From Algoriphagus pacificus (GTDB lineage: Bacteria > Bacteroidota > Bacteroidia > Cytophagales > Cyclobacteriaceae): DNA of 64,000 nt. The stretch spans positions 124,001-188,000 of the forward strand of contig NZ_JAFKCU010000001.1 in NCBI RefSeq assembly GCF_017254845.1. Reading direction: 5' to 3'. Both the position numbers and the translations under genes were made by a program. This document shows, piece by piece, positions 39,417-46,939 of the stretch. Every line of letters begins with the position of its first letter. The first letter of the stretch is position 1. The notes beneath the pieces are model-generated. The model had not been told where the DNA came from. It was given only the letters and a program-made list of their open reading frames with translations, and made no database searches.

Positions 39417-41105
39417 CTAGTTTATTTTTCGGGAGTAATTTTGAACCCTGGTCCACCAGACCAAAGCCCCGATTAAAAGTAATACTAAAACTGGCGCGAC
39501 CACATTAATCAGTTGCCAAAACGTTTTTTGCTCTACTATTTTCACCTTGTTCAATGGCCTGATCTGGAAAGTCCTGGTTCTGGAAGCAATAATCCCTTCC
39601 GGATCCACCAGGTATTTGACCATATTTCTAAGGAAAAGCTTATTGGCGTAAGTGACTTGACTAAAGGGATCCTCTCCCAAAGGCAAAGGACTGCCATCCT
39701 GAATACTTCTTTGGCTTTGAAAGACATCTCCATCCCCAATGACAACTACTTTTCCGGAACCAGACTCTTTAAAATCAGCTTTTGCAAATCCTTCAGGCAA
39801 AAACCTATTCTTGAAGAGCGATGTAAAATTTCCCTCCAGGAGGTAGGCCAAAGGAAGGTATTTCTCCGTGAAACTGGCAATCGGAGGGGCTTGCTCCATG
39901 TCGCTAAAGGCAACTCTAGCTGGTGCAGTTAGGATTTTGGAAGCCTCTGAGGTGAAAATCAAAGGTGTTTTCCTCACACCTTCTGCCATCACGGTATCTA
40001 GGCTGCTGGCAAAACGAAAATAAACCACATCAAGTCCTTTGGTAATCGGATGCTGCTGCATGCTTCCCGCCTGAATAAAAAAGGGCCAAGGCAAAGGAAC
40101 CATTTGATCTTGGTTACCAAAATTCCCTGCCATCACGGGAAAGTAGCCAAAATTCAAATCTTGGATCAGGTCCTTGTTGATTCTGATTCCATACTTAAAT
40201 AATAAATTTTCAAGTCCTGAATCTACGGGCATCGCGAAAGTGCCTTCTCCTCCAGCTTGAGCCATATCAACAGCCACTCCATCGACCATGACCACCAGAT
40301 TCCCTCCGTTCATGACATATTGATCCAAAAGATAAATTTCCCTTTCAGAATAAATCTCTCTAGGCCCTTCGATAAAAATGATTTTGAAATTAGCTAAATC
40401 AGCAGCTGTCTTTGCCTGTTCCAGAGGAACTTTAAAAAGCTCAAACTCTCCATCCAAAGCCTCTACTAATCCAAATCCTTCATCTTCTGACATTTCTCCA
40501 TGCCCCATGATCATGGCAATGGAAGACTCCTCGGGATTTACCAATTTATTGATGGCATTACTGAGTTCAAATTCTAAGTTCTCGATAGACTGATTCAGAA
40601 TTTCATCAGGCCCCATGCCTTTCTCACCCTTCAAAATCAAAGCACCTGTTTCGAATTCTGCATCACTGACCAAAATCCCTGGAAAAATCAAAGTTGCCTG
40701 CTGCCCTGCGGTTTGGTTTACATATACATTGGTAGGATTTATCCCATAAGTGGTCAGAGATCCTATAAATTCTTCTTGTTGAGATGCCTCTACACTCAAT
40801 GGATCAAAGTAGGAAAATGTAATCGGCTCTGGGCTGTAAGCATTAAATGTTCGCACGGTTTCTTCCATAGACTTTTGAAGTCTTCTCATTCCCCCAGGAA
40901 GATTTTCTCCAACCAAAAGGATGTCCACATGGATAGGCTCGGTGATGCTTTCCAAGACTTTTTCAGTAGCCGGATGAAGGGAATATCTTTTCTCCTCTGT
41001 CAGGTCAATTCGGAAATTAACCAACTGGGCAAGTAGGGCAATGACGATAAGTCCTCCGAAGAGAATAATCCAATATTTAGGGCTATTTGAACGGTTACTT
41101 TTCAT
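39417..41105 (-). CDS. gldG: Gliding motility ABC transporter auxiliary protein GldG
   Basis: 562 residues from the ATG at 41105, which overlaps the gldF stop as ATGA. One N-terminal membrane segment (YWIILFGGLIVIALLAQL, about 10-28), a large periplasmic domain with TEEKRYSLHPATEKVLESI and MIMGHGEMSEDEGFGLVEAL, and one C-terminal membrane segment (VVAPVLVLLLIGALVWW). This matches the GldG family (ABC-2 associated, IFT52-like domain). GldA, GldF and GldG together form an ABC transporter needed for gliding in Flavobacterium johnsoniae; other Bacteroidota have it without proven gliding. Confidence 0.93.
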   Translation of the reverse strand: MKSNRSNSPKYWIILFGGLIVIALLAQLVNFRIDLTEEKRYSLHPATEKVLESITEPIHVDILLVGENLPGGMRRLQKSMEETVRTFNAYSPEPITFSYFDPLSVEASQQEEFIGSLTTYGINPTNVYVNQTAGQQATLIFPGILVSDAEFETGALILKGEKGMGPDEILNQSIENLEFELSNAINKLVNPEESSIAMIMGHGEMSEDEGFGLVEALDGEFELFKVPLEQAKTAADLANFKIIFIEGPREIYSEREIYLLDQYVMNGGNLVVMVDGVAVDMAQAGGEGTFAMPVDSGLENLLFKYGIRINKDLIQDLNFGYFPVMAGNFGNQDQMVPLPWPFFIQAGSMQQHPITKGLDVVYFRFASSLDTVMAEGVRKTPLIFTSEASKILTAPARVAFSDMEQAPPIASFTEKYLPLAYLLEGNFTSLFKNRFLPEGFAKADFKESGSGKVVVIGDGDVFQSQRSIQDGSPLPLGEDPFSQVTYANKLFLRNMVKYLVDPEGIIASRTRTFQIRPLNKVKIVEQKTFWQLINVVAPVLVLLLIGALVWWTRVQNYSRKIN

Positions 41106-41821
41106 CTGTTCTTCAAGACTAAAACACTGGATCCCAAAAACAACCAAATCATTCCCAACATAAAGAATACATCACTGGAATCGATTACTCCCCGGCTCAG
41201 ATTGATGTAATGAAAACTCAGGCTCAATTCCTCCACCCAATAGGCAAAATTACCTACTTGCAGATCAGCCAAAGCTGAAAATCCGAAATACAACAGAAAG
41301 CAAAGAAACACTCCCAAAACAAAAGCGAGAACCTGTTGGGAGGTCAAGGCACTGGCGAATAAACCGACCGCTGCGAAAACAGCTCCGATCATGAGTAAAC
41401 CAATCCATGAACCAAAGAATCCTGCCTGATCTAAATTCCCAACTGGATCACCTAGCTGGATAATACTATAGCAATAAATAAGTGTGGGCAATACTGCCAA
41501 AACCACCAAAAACAGCAAAGCCAAATACTTGGCAAGGATGATTTCGACCAGATTCAATGGAGAAGTTCTAAGCAATTCCCAGGTACCTGTTTTTCGTTCT
41601 TCGGAGATCGTCCGCATGGCGATGGCCGGAACCAAAAAAGTAAAAACGTAAGGTGTATAGGTAAATAAAGCTTCTAAGTCGGCATATCCATATTCCAACA
41701 CCGAGCTTTCCGGAAATACCCAAACTATCAAGCCAATTGCTATTAGAAACAAAGCCAACACCAAGTAGCCCAGAAGGCTCCCAAAAAATGCATTGATTTC
41801 TTTCAGAAACAGACTATTCAT
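41102..41821 (-). CDS. gldF: Gliding motility ABC transporter permease GldF
   Basis: 239 residues from ATG 41821 (MNSLFLKEINAFFGSLLGYL); a longer frame to 41881 lacks family support. Six hydrophobic segments of an ABC-2 permease, with the conserved AMRTISEERKTGTWELLRTSPL loop between the second and third. The stop overlaps the gldG start by 4 nt, giving translational coupling; gldA is upstream, 87 nt away. It is the membrane channel part of the GldAFG complex. Confidence 0.93.
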   Translation of the reverse strand: MNSLFLKEINAFFGSLLGYLVLALFLIAIGLIVWVFPESSVLEYGYADLEALFTYTPYVFTFLVPAIAMRTISEERKTGTWELLRTSPLNLVEIILAKYLALLFLVVLAVLPTLIYCYSIIQLGDPVGNLDQAGFFGSWIGLLMIGAVFAAVGLFASALTSQQVLAFVLGVFLCFLLYFGFSALADLQVGNFAYWVEELSLSFHYINLSRGVIDSSDVFFMLGMIWLFLGSSVLVLKNR

Positions 41822-41908
41822 CGGGTTATAACTGTTTTTCAGAGGTCCTCTGGAAACTCGCATGGCTAATAACGATTCCAATGTATAGATTCTTCGTTAT
41901 GCTTGATT

Positions 41909-42814
41909 TCATTTCGTGATTTCTCTGAAGATTTGTTCTAAATTCTTTTTGTTTTGGTTCAGGCTGATCAGATTTAGATTTCTTTCCTGCACTATTTTCA
42001 TAACGGATTTCCTCGCCTCAGCTGCGTCTTTTGCGGTTATCAGGAGTGTTTTATCGCCTTTCTTGCCGAAAGCAATTTGACCGAGATTCTCAAACCAAAT
42101 CAACTCAAGACTTTCCTCTGTTTCCAATTCCAGCACCACTTCAGTGGCTCCAGATTTTAAATTTTCCAAAGGTTCAGATATGAGGATTTTTCCTTTGTTG
42201 ATAATCACTACATCCTGGCAGATTGCTTCCACTTCCTGCATGATGTGGGTAGATAAAATCAGCGTTTTATCTTTTGCAATTTCTGAAATCAGGTTTCGGA
42301 TTTCTACCAACTGATTTGGATCCAATCCAGTGGTGGGCTCATCCAAAATAATAACCTGCGGATCATGGATCAATGCTTTGGCCAGACCAACCCGCTGTCT
42401 ATATCCTTTGGAAAGTTGTCCGATTTTTTTGTGCTGCTCTGGCTCCAATCCAACTTTACCCAAAATCTCTTTGATCCTTTGGCTTCTGTCCTTTCCAGTC
42501 ACTCCATAGATCCCTGCCGAAAATTCCAGGAATTCTCTGACATACATATCTAAATACAAAGGATTGTGCTCTGGTAAATAGCCGATCATCGGGCTGACTT
42601 CTTTGGGATGAGCAAGAGCATTTTTTCCCAAAACACTAACTGCCCCGCTGTCAGCTTGCAAAAAACCTGTAATGATCTTCATGGTAGTGGATTTACCTGC
42701 ACCATTGGGACCAAGAAATCCTAAAATTCTCCCAGGCATGGCTTTGAAAGACACTTGATCCAGTGCTTTCTGAGTTCCGTACAGTTTGGATAATTGGGAT
42801 ACTTCTAAGGACAT
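41909..42814 (-). CDS. gldA: Gliding motility ABC transporter ATP-binding protein GldA
   Basis: 301 residues. Walker A G35-PNGAGK-S-T43, signature LSKGYRQRVGLAKAL, Walker B VIILDEPTTGLDP and switch His in STHIMQEV are present, so the ATPase should be active. The C-terminal 80 residues form the extra domain of ABC-2-type ATPases. Contiguous with gldF-gldG, unlike in Flavobacterium johnsoniae where gldA is at a separate locus. A Bacteroidota -7 box lies just upstream. Confidence 0.92.
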   Translation of the reverse strand: MSLEVSQLSKLYGTQKALDQVSFKAMPGRILGFLGPNGAGKSTTMKIITGFLQADSGAVSVLGKNALAHPKEVSPMIGYLPEHNPLYLDMYVREFLEFSAGIYGVTGKDRSQRIKEILGKVGLEPEQHKKIGQLSKGYRQRVGLAKALIHDPQVIILDEPTTGLDPNQLVEIRNLISEIAKDKTLILSTHIMQEVEAICQDVVIINKGKILISEPLENLKSGATEVVLELETEESLELIWFENLGQIAFGKKGDKTLLITAKDAAEARKSVMKIVQERNLNLISLNQNKKNLEQIFREITK

Positions 42815-42832
42815 GGGGTTATTTTACACGAT

Positions 42833-42840
42833 CAAAAGTA
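42833..42840 (-). promoter_or_regulatory. Candidate -7 box of the gldAFG operon
   Basis: On the minus strand TACTTTTG (42840 to 42833) matches the TAnnTTTG consensus exactly and ends 18 nt before the gldA ATG. No convincing -33 TTTG lies at the expected distance. Confidence 0.35.
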
Positions 42841-42923
42841 AGCAAAAATTATAGTTTCAGAGCCTCATCTCGGCTTTGGAAGCTTATTGATCTGAGATAA
42901 CAAACCAAGAAATAAAATAATTT

Positions 42924-42940
42924 TTCAGCCTTGGGCTGAA
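42924..42940 (-). terminator. Hairpin after the redoxin gene
   Basis: TTCAGCC (42924-42930) pairs with GGCTGAA (42934-42940) around a TTG triloop, 3 nt beyond the redoxin stop. On the minus strand only a broken T-rich stretch follows, so terminator strength is doubtful. Confidence 0.45.
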
Positions 42941-42942
42941 GC

Positions 42943-43467
42943 TTACTTTCCTCTGCTAAGATTTTCCAGCAACTGGTCAATTTCTGTGATGCCTACATAC
43001 TCTGCGACCAATTCTTTTTTAGAGTTGTAGCAGAAAATGGATGGTACACTTCTGATCTGATAGAAACTTGCCACATTCATATCGGCATCCAGCAGAAAGT
43101 GAACAAAGCTTTTGTCTTTGATTCCAAGTTCCTCGACAAAGCCAATCATTTCTTCTTTGGGTTGGACCGTAGTGAAAATGAGGTTATAGTCTTTAAATTC
43201 ATCAATTCTCTTTGAAATGGAGCCCAGCTCATCTTGGCACAAATGACAGGTAGAGTTGAAATAAATAAAGAGCGTCGGTTTGTCCTGAGCGAGTTGATGA
43301 ATTGAATTTGCCTTTCCGTTGATATCATTCAATGTGAAATCCGGTAAATCCTTTGGAGCAGAAAGAGCTGGTAAAGCTTCAATTTCTCCATTTTGAGAGG
43401 AATAAGCCATATAAGCCGTGCATCCAAGAAGCAGCGTAAATAAGATGATCAGATTTACTTTTTTCAT
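42943..43467 (-). CDS. Exported thioredoxin-like (redoxin/TlpA-AhpC type) protein
   Basis: 174 residues. An N-terminal hydrophobic segment (LIILFTLLLGCTAYMAYSS; LLGC may be a lipobox) is followed by a thioredoxin fold: LPDFTLNDINGKANSIHQLA, LFIYFNSTCHLCQDELGSI and the cis-Pro region VPSIFCYNSK. The active site is CHLC rather than CPxC or CGPC, with Glu two residues later. Probably reduces or oxidises periplasmic thiols. It stands 128 nt upstream of gldA and probably is its own transcript. Confidence 0.82.
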   Translation of the reverse strand: MKKVNLIILFTLLLGCTAYMAYSSQNGEIEALPALSAPKDLPDFTLNDINGKANSIHQLAQDKPTLFIYFNSTCHLCQDELGSISKRIDEFKDYNLIFTTVQPKEEMIGFVEELGIKDKSFVHFLLDADMNVASFYQIRSVPSIFCYNSKKELVAEYVGITEIDQLLENLSRGK

Positions 43468-43571
43468 AGTATGATTTCAAAACGATTCAGGGCTCAAAAT
43501 AAACACTAAACTTGCTGAAAGCAATTTAATCCCTTGCTAAAAGCTTTTAAGCAGTTTTGTTTTCATAGACT

Positions 43572-43619
43572 GTTATAAAAAGCAAACACCCACAAAGCAA
43601 TTAAACTTTGTGGGTGTTT
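43572..43619 (-). terminator. Strong terminator after the 43649 SDR gene
   Basis: AAACACCCACAAAG (43584-43597) pairs perfectly with CTTTGTGGGTGTTT (43606-43619) around an 8-nt loop, a 14-bp stem; on the minus strand GCTTTTTATAA follows. Confidence 0.85.
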
Positions 43620-43648
43620 GGAGTTCATTATCAAATTTCCAGAAGAAA

Positions 43649-44347
43649 TTACTTTTTCCCTTTTGGCCTTAAAGGTCTGCATTCCACATCTACCACAAAA
43701 TAATTCGGATGGGTTTCCAGGGTCTGAACAATCGTGGAAGCCACATCTATTGGGCGCATCATATTTTCATGAGCATCCATACCTGGTATGTCATCAAAGA
43801 AATTAGTCTGGATAGATCCTGGGTATATGGTAGAAACTTTGATTCCAAAATCTCGAAGTTCCATGTACAAAGAATGTGAAATACCTCTGACAGCATGTTT
43901 TGTCCCAACATAACCTGCAAATTGGTTTACTCCATTCAGCCCGGCGATGGAGGCTACATTCAAAATATGACCTTCATCAGCAGCTTTCATGCCTGGAATC
44001 AAACGCTTGGTGACATAAAATATCCCATGCACATTCGTATCAAACATGGCTTTCCAATCTTCAGAGGAGAAAGTTTCTGTAGCTCCAGCAATTCCAAAAC
44101 CAGCATTATTGACTAGAATACGGATGTCAGTTCCCAATTTGGAATTAGTCGCTTGAAATGCTTCTTCGACAGAATCCTCATTTGAAACATCACAAGTGAA
44201 AAAATGAAAGTTAGCATGGGTGAAGTCTGGCGCAGTTCTACCCCATCCGGCAACAGTGGCTCCTTTTTCCAATAATTGCTTTACTACTTCCAATCCCACA
44301 CCTTTACTGACTCCTGTTACTACTGCTATTTTATCTTTTAAATCCAT
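43649..44347 (-). CDS. SDR-family oxidoreductase
   Basis: 232 residues, classical short-chain dehydrogenase: VVTGVSKGVG (residues 9-18), LVNNAGFG at about 82, catalytic Ser in LNVASIAG, and YVGTKHA with Tyr and Lys at about 150/154, PGSIQTNFFDD after it. The 3-oxoacyl-ACP-reductase/serine-dehydrogenase-like class; substrate cannot be determined. Monocistronic, strong terminator. It diverges from the M20 amidohydrolase gene. Confidence 0.87.
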   Translation of the reverse strand: MDLKDKIAVVTGVSKGVGLEVVKQLLEKGATVAGWGRTAPDFTHANFHFFTCDVSNEDSVEEAFQATNSKLGTDIRILVNNAGFGIAGATETFSSEDWKAMFDTNVHGIFYVTKRLIPGMKAADEGHILNVASIAGLNGVNQFAGYVGTKHAVRGISHSLYMELRDFGIKVSTIYPGSIQTNFFDDIPGMDAHENMMRPIDVASTIVQTLETHPNYFVVDVECRPLRPKGKK

Positions 44348-44462
44348 TTTTGCTCTGTTTAAACTATCCCATTCTAAAGCATTTCAAATCAAAATAGTTC
44401 TCTTTTGAAGGATCAATTTCTGATTATTGGGGATTCAAGAACTGTTCTTGTCTGTATTTTTC

Positions 44463-44470
44463 TAAATTTG
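44463..44470 (+). promoter_or_regulatory. Candidate -7 box of the M20 amidohydrolase gene
   Basis: TAAATTTG at 44463-44470 matches TAnnTTTG exactly and lies 26 nt before the ATG. A CTTG occurs upstream but closer than the usual 19-nt spacing. Confidence 0.35.
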
Positions 44471-44496
44471 ATCAAATTGGATTTTAACCATCAACC

Positions 44497-45783
44497 ATGA
44501 AAAAATTATTATTACCCTTACTACTAATCTCAGGATCTGCCTTTGCGCAGTCTAAATTAAAACCTGCGATAGATTCCAAGGCCAGCTCTATCGAATCGAA
44601 AGTTGTGGAGTGGAGAAGAGATATCCACATGCATCCGGAATTGGGAAACCAGGAATTCAGAACAGCCAAGAAGGTTGCAGATCATCTTCGTTCGCTGGGA
44701 ATTGAAGTAACAGAAAATGTAGCGGTGACTGGCGTCGTAGGTTATTTGAAAGGTGGAAAACCAGGCCCGACAGTAGCACTTAGAGCTGATATGGATGCGC
44801 TGCCTGTGACAGAGAGAAATGATCTTCCTTTCAAATCCGTAAATACTGCCACCTATAATGGCCAGGAAACCGGAGTAATGCATGCCTGCGGACACGATAC
44901 CCACGTGGCCATTTTGATGGGTGTTGCAGAAGTATTGGCTTCTATGAAGGATGATCTTCAAGGCAATGTGAAATTCTTCTTCCAACCAGCAGAAGAGGGA
45001 GTTTATGACGGAACCACGGCCGGAGCAGAATTGATGGTTGAAGAGGGTGTTATGGAAGATGTTGATGCTGTTTTTGGACTACACATCGCTTCCCAAATGG
45101 AAGTGGGTAAGATCGGATACCGGTCTGGACCTGCTATGGCTGCAGTTGATAATTTAGAAATCAAGGTTAAAGGTCGTCAAGCTCACGGAGCTTCACCATG
45201 GTCAAGTGTTGACCCAATAGTGACCAGCTCACAAATTGTCATGGGGCTTCAGACAATCCTATCCAGAAGTGTAAACATCACTGAAAACCCTGCTGTGGTT
45301 ACAGTCGGAGCAATTCATGGTGGAATTCGTCATAATATCATTCCTGAGGAAGTGGATATGATTGGAACCATCCGAACTTTCGGAGATGAGCAGCAAGAAC
45401 TAGTGCACAAAAGAATTACTGAAATCGTAACCAATATCGCTGAGAGTGCTGGAGCAACTGTGGATTTGAAAATCGAAAAGCTTTATCCATCTACAGTAAA
45501 TGATCCGGCTTTGACCGCTGAAATGCTACCATCTATTGTTGCTGCAGCTGGTGAAGGAAATGTTATTTCAATGCCTCCAATTACAGGAGCAGAAGATTTT
45601 AGCTTTTTCCAGAGAGAAAAACCAGGACTATTTATCAACCTAGGCGGTATGAAAAAAGGTGGCGATCCAACAACCACACCTTCCCACCATACCCCTGGAT
45701 TCTACATTGATGAGGGAGGTTTTGTACTCGGTATGAAAGCCCTAAGCTATTTTGTAGTGGATTACATGGGAATGAAAAAATAA
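44497..45783 (+). CDS. Exported M20D-type amidohydrolase (N-acyl-amino-acid/IAA-conjugate hydrolase-like)
   Basis: 428 residues with signal peptide MKKLLLPLLLISGSAFAQ. Metal-site residues typical of the M20D group, with a Cys ligand: H44-M-H46-PELGNQE, C131-G-H133-D-T-H136 and E166-E167 in FFQPAEEG, plus the lid HGASPWSSVDP and C-terminal GAEDFSFF and TTPSHHTPGF. Family members remove acyl groups from amino acids, including hippurate and auxin conjugates. Followed by a strong bidirectional terminator. Not similar in detail to the other M20 peptidase at 26917, which has a His-Asp type site. Confidence 0.9.
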   Translation: MKKLLLPLLLISGSAFAQSKLKPAIDSKASSIESKVVEWRRDIHMHPELGNQEFRTAKKVADHLRSLGIEVTENVAVTGVVGYLKGGKPGPTVALRADMDALPVTERNDLPFKSVNTATYNGQETGVMHACGHDTHVAILMGVAEVLASMKDDLQGNVKFFFQPAEEGVYDGTTAGAELMVEEGVMEDVDAVFGLHIASQMEVGKIGYRSGPAMAAVDNLEIKVKGRQAHGASPWSSVDPIVTSSQIVMGLQTILSRSVNITENPAVVTVGAIHGGIRHNIIPEEVDMIGTIRTFGDEQQELVHKRITEIVTNIAESAGATVDLKIEKLYPSTVNDPALTAEMLPSIVAAAGEGNVISMPPITGAEDFSFFQREKPGLFINLGGMKKGGDPTTTPSHHTPGFYIDEGGFVLGMKALSYFVVDYMGMKK

Positions 45784-45801
45784 TCATCAAAGCAAAAAAC
45801 C

Positions 45802-45838
45802 AAAGCCTCGAATCAATTATTGATTCGAGGCTTTTTTA
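45802..45838. terminator. Bidirectional terminator
   Basis: AAAGCCTCGAATCAA pairs with TTGATTCGAGGCTTT (45802-45816, 45820-45834) around a tiny loop; T's follow on the right and A's precede on the left. It serves both the plus-strand amidohydrolase and the minus-strand DUF4249 gene, whose stop lies at its right edge. Confidence 0.85.
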
Positions 45839-46939
45839 TTGGTCAAACCACCATGGAGGCGTGTCATTGCTGCTGTTTTTAAATTCGCTACATCGCAAAC
45901 AGGTCTTTGGATAATCATCCAGTGGGCGATTAGGGGCGTAAGTACATACTTCTGGATTGAAGAAAGGAACATCAGCCCGGGTAGTATAAATCCTTGTCAG
46001 ATTTACTTTGGCCACTTCAAAATATCCCAAAACTACTTCCTCACTATCATCCACATTGTAAATATTCCCATTTACCGGAGCTGGAGGGGTATCAAATACT
46101 GACCCTGTATTATTGACCAGTTCCTTGATTCTTCGCCAATACTCAAAAGCCTCCCGATCAGTGCTGACCTGTCTTACATTGAAATAATGCCTGCTGAGAA
46201 AAGACTCATCAATCACGCGCTGGGCTACAATTTGGCTGGTCATACCTCCAGGGTTATTTAGCAAATCCCCATTTACTAAGGTTATCCTACTCGGATCAGG
46301 ATACCCAAAAACATAGCAATCCGGTGGAGCCCTATTAAAGGGATTGGGGAAAAAAGTCAGATTCCAATAATAGGCTTCATCCACATCCCATCTTAAATAA
46401 TATCCTCCAGTTTCCTGAGGAAGCGTGGCGGTTGTCTCGATAGAGATAAAAGCAGTTTCAGGTTGATCTTCGATAATCCCTCGGGTAAAGGAGTAAGACA
46501 ATTCATCAGAACCCACGATTTTCGGCATGACTTGAGGCTTTGACCGGTAAGTCCTTCCCTGAATTTCTATTTCAAGATAAATATCAGTTGCCCGCTCCAG
46601 GTCTAAACCGGTATTCATTTCATATTGCCCGATTTTGGTTTCAGTGTAGACTACATTCGATCTGCCTTCTGGGTTATTTGCAATAAGCTTAACAGTGGCT
46701 CCAGAAACCGGTCTTGGCAAATCATTGAGCGTAAAATAATCTCCTGACAGTAAGGGTTCTCGGTCCGCTGAGGTTGTTTCGGAAAGGAAAACCAATTGTG
46801 GTTCATTCAAATTATTGACCTGACCAGATACTATCAGTTTTTCTACTCCTTTATTCAAAGGAAAATCAATTTGATCCACGCAACTCACGCAAATCAAAGT
46901 GCTCCACAAAAGCAGATATTTTAAAATTGTCTTATTCAT
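45836..46939 (-). CDS. DUF4249 lipoprotein, TonB receptor partner
   Basis: 367 residues from ATG 46939, beginning with a lipoprotein signal, MNKTILKYLLLWSTLICVSC, and then VDQIDFPLNKGVEKLIVSGQ, the usual start of DUF4249 proteins. Ig-like beta domain in the first half; the C-terminus PKTCLRCSEFKNSSNDTPPW with paired Cys is typical. The family is found only in Bacteroidota and nearly always beside a TonB-dependent receptor, as here: the start lies within the last 8 nt of the receptor gene. It presumably forms a lid or substrate-binding lipoprotein at the cell surface, as SusD does for SusC; ligand unknown. Confidence 0.88.
   Translation of the reverse strand: MNKTILKYLLLWSTLICVSCVDQIDFPLNKGVEKLIVSGQVNNLNEPQLVFLSETTSADREPLLSGDYFTLNDLPRPVSGATVKLIANNPEGRSNVVYTETKIGQYEMNTGLDLERATDIYLEIEIQGRTYRSKPQVMPKIVGSDELSYSFTRGIIEDQPETAFISIETTATLPQETGGYYLRWDVDEAYYWNLTFFPNPFNRAPPDCYVFGYPDPSRITLVNGDLLNNPGGMTSQIVAQRVIDESFLSRHYFNVRQVSTDREAFEYWRRIKELVNNTGSVFDTPPAPVNGNIYNVDDSEEVVLGYFEVAKVNLTRIYTTRADVPFFNPEVCTYAPNRPLDDYPKTCLRCSEFKNSSNDTPPWWFDQ

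Noticed and set aside
43534-43553. Near-palindrome around AAAAGCTTTT upstream of the redoxin gene
   Set aside because: Short, A+T-rich and imperfect; not separable from chance.
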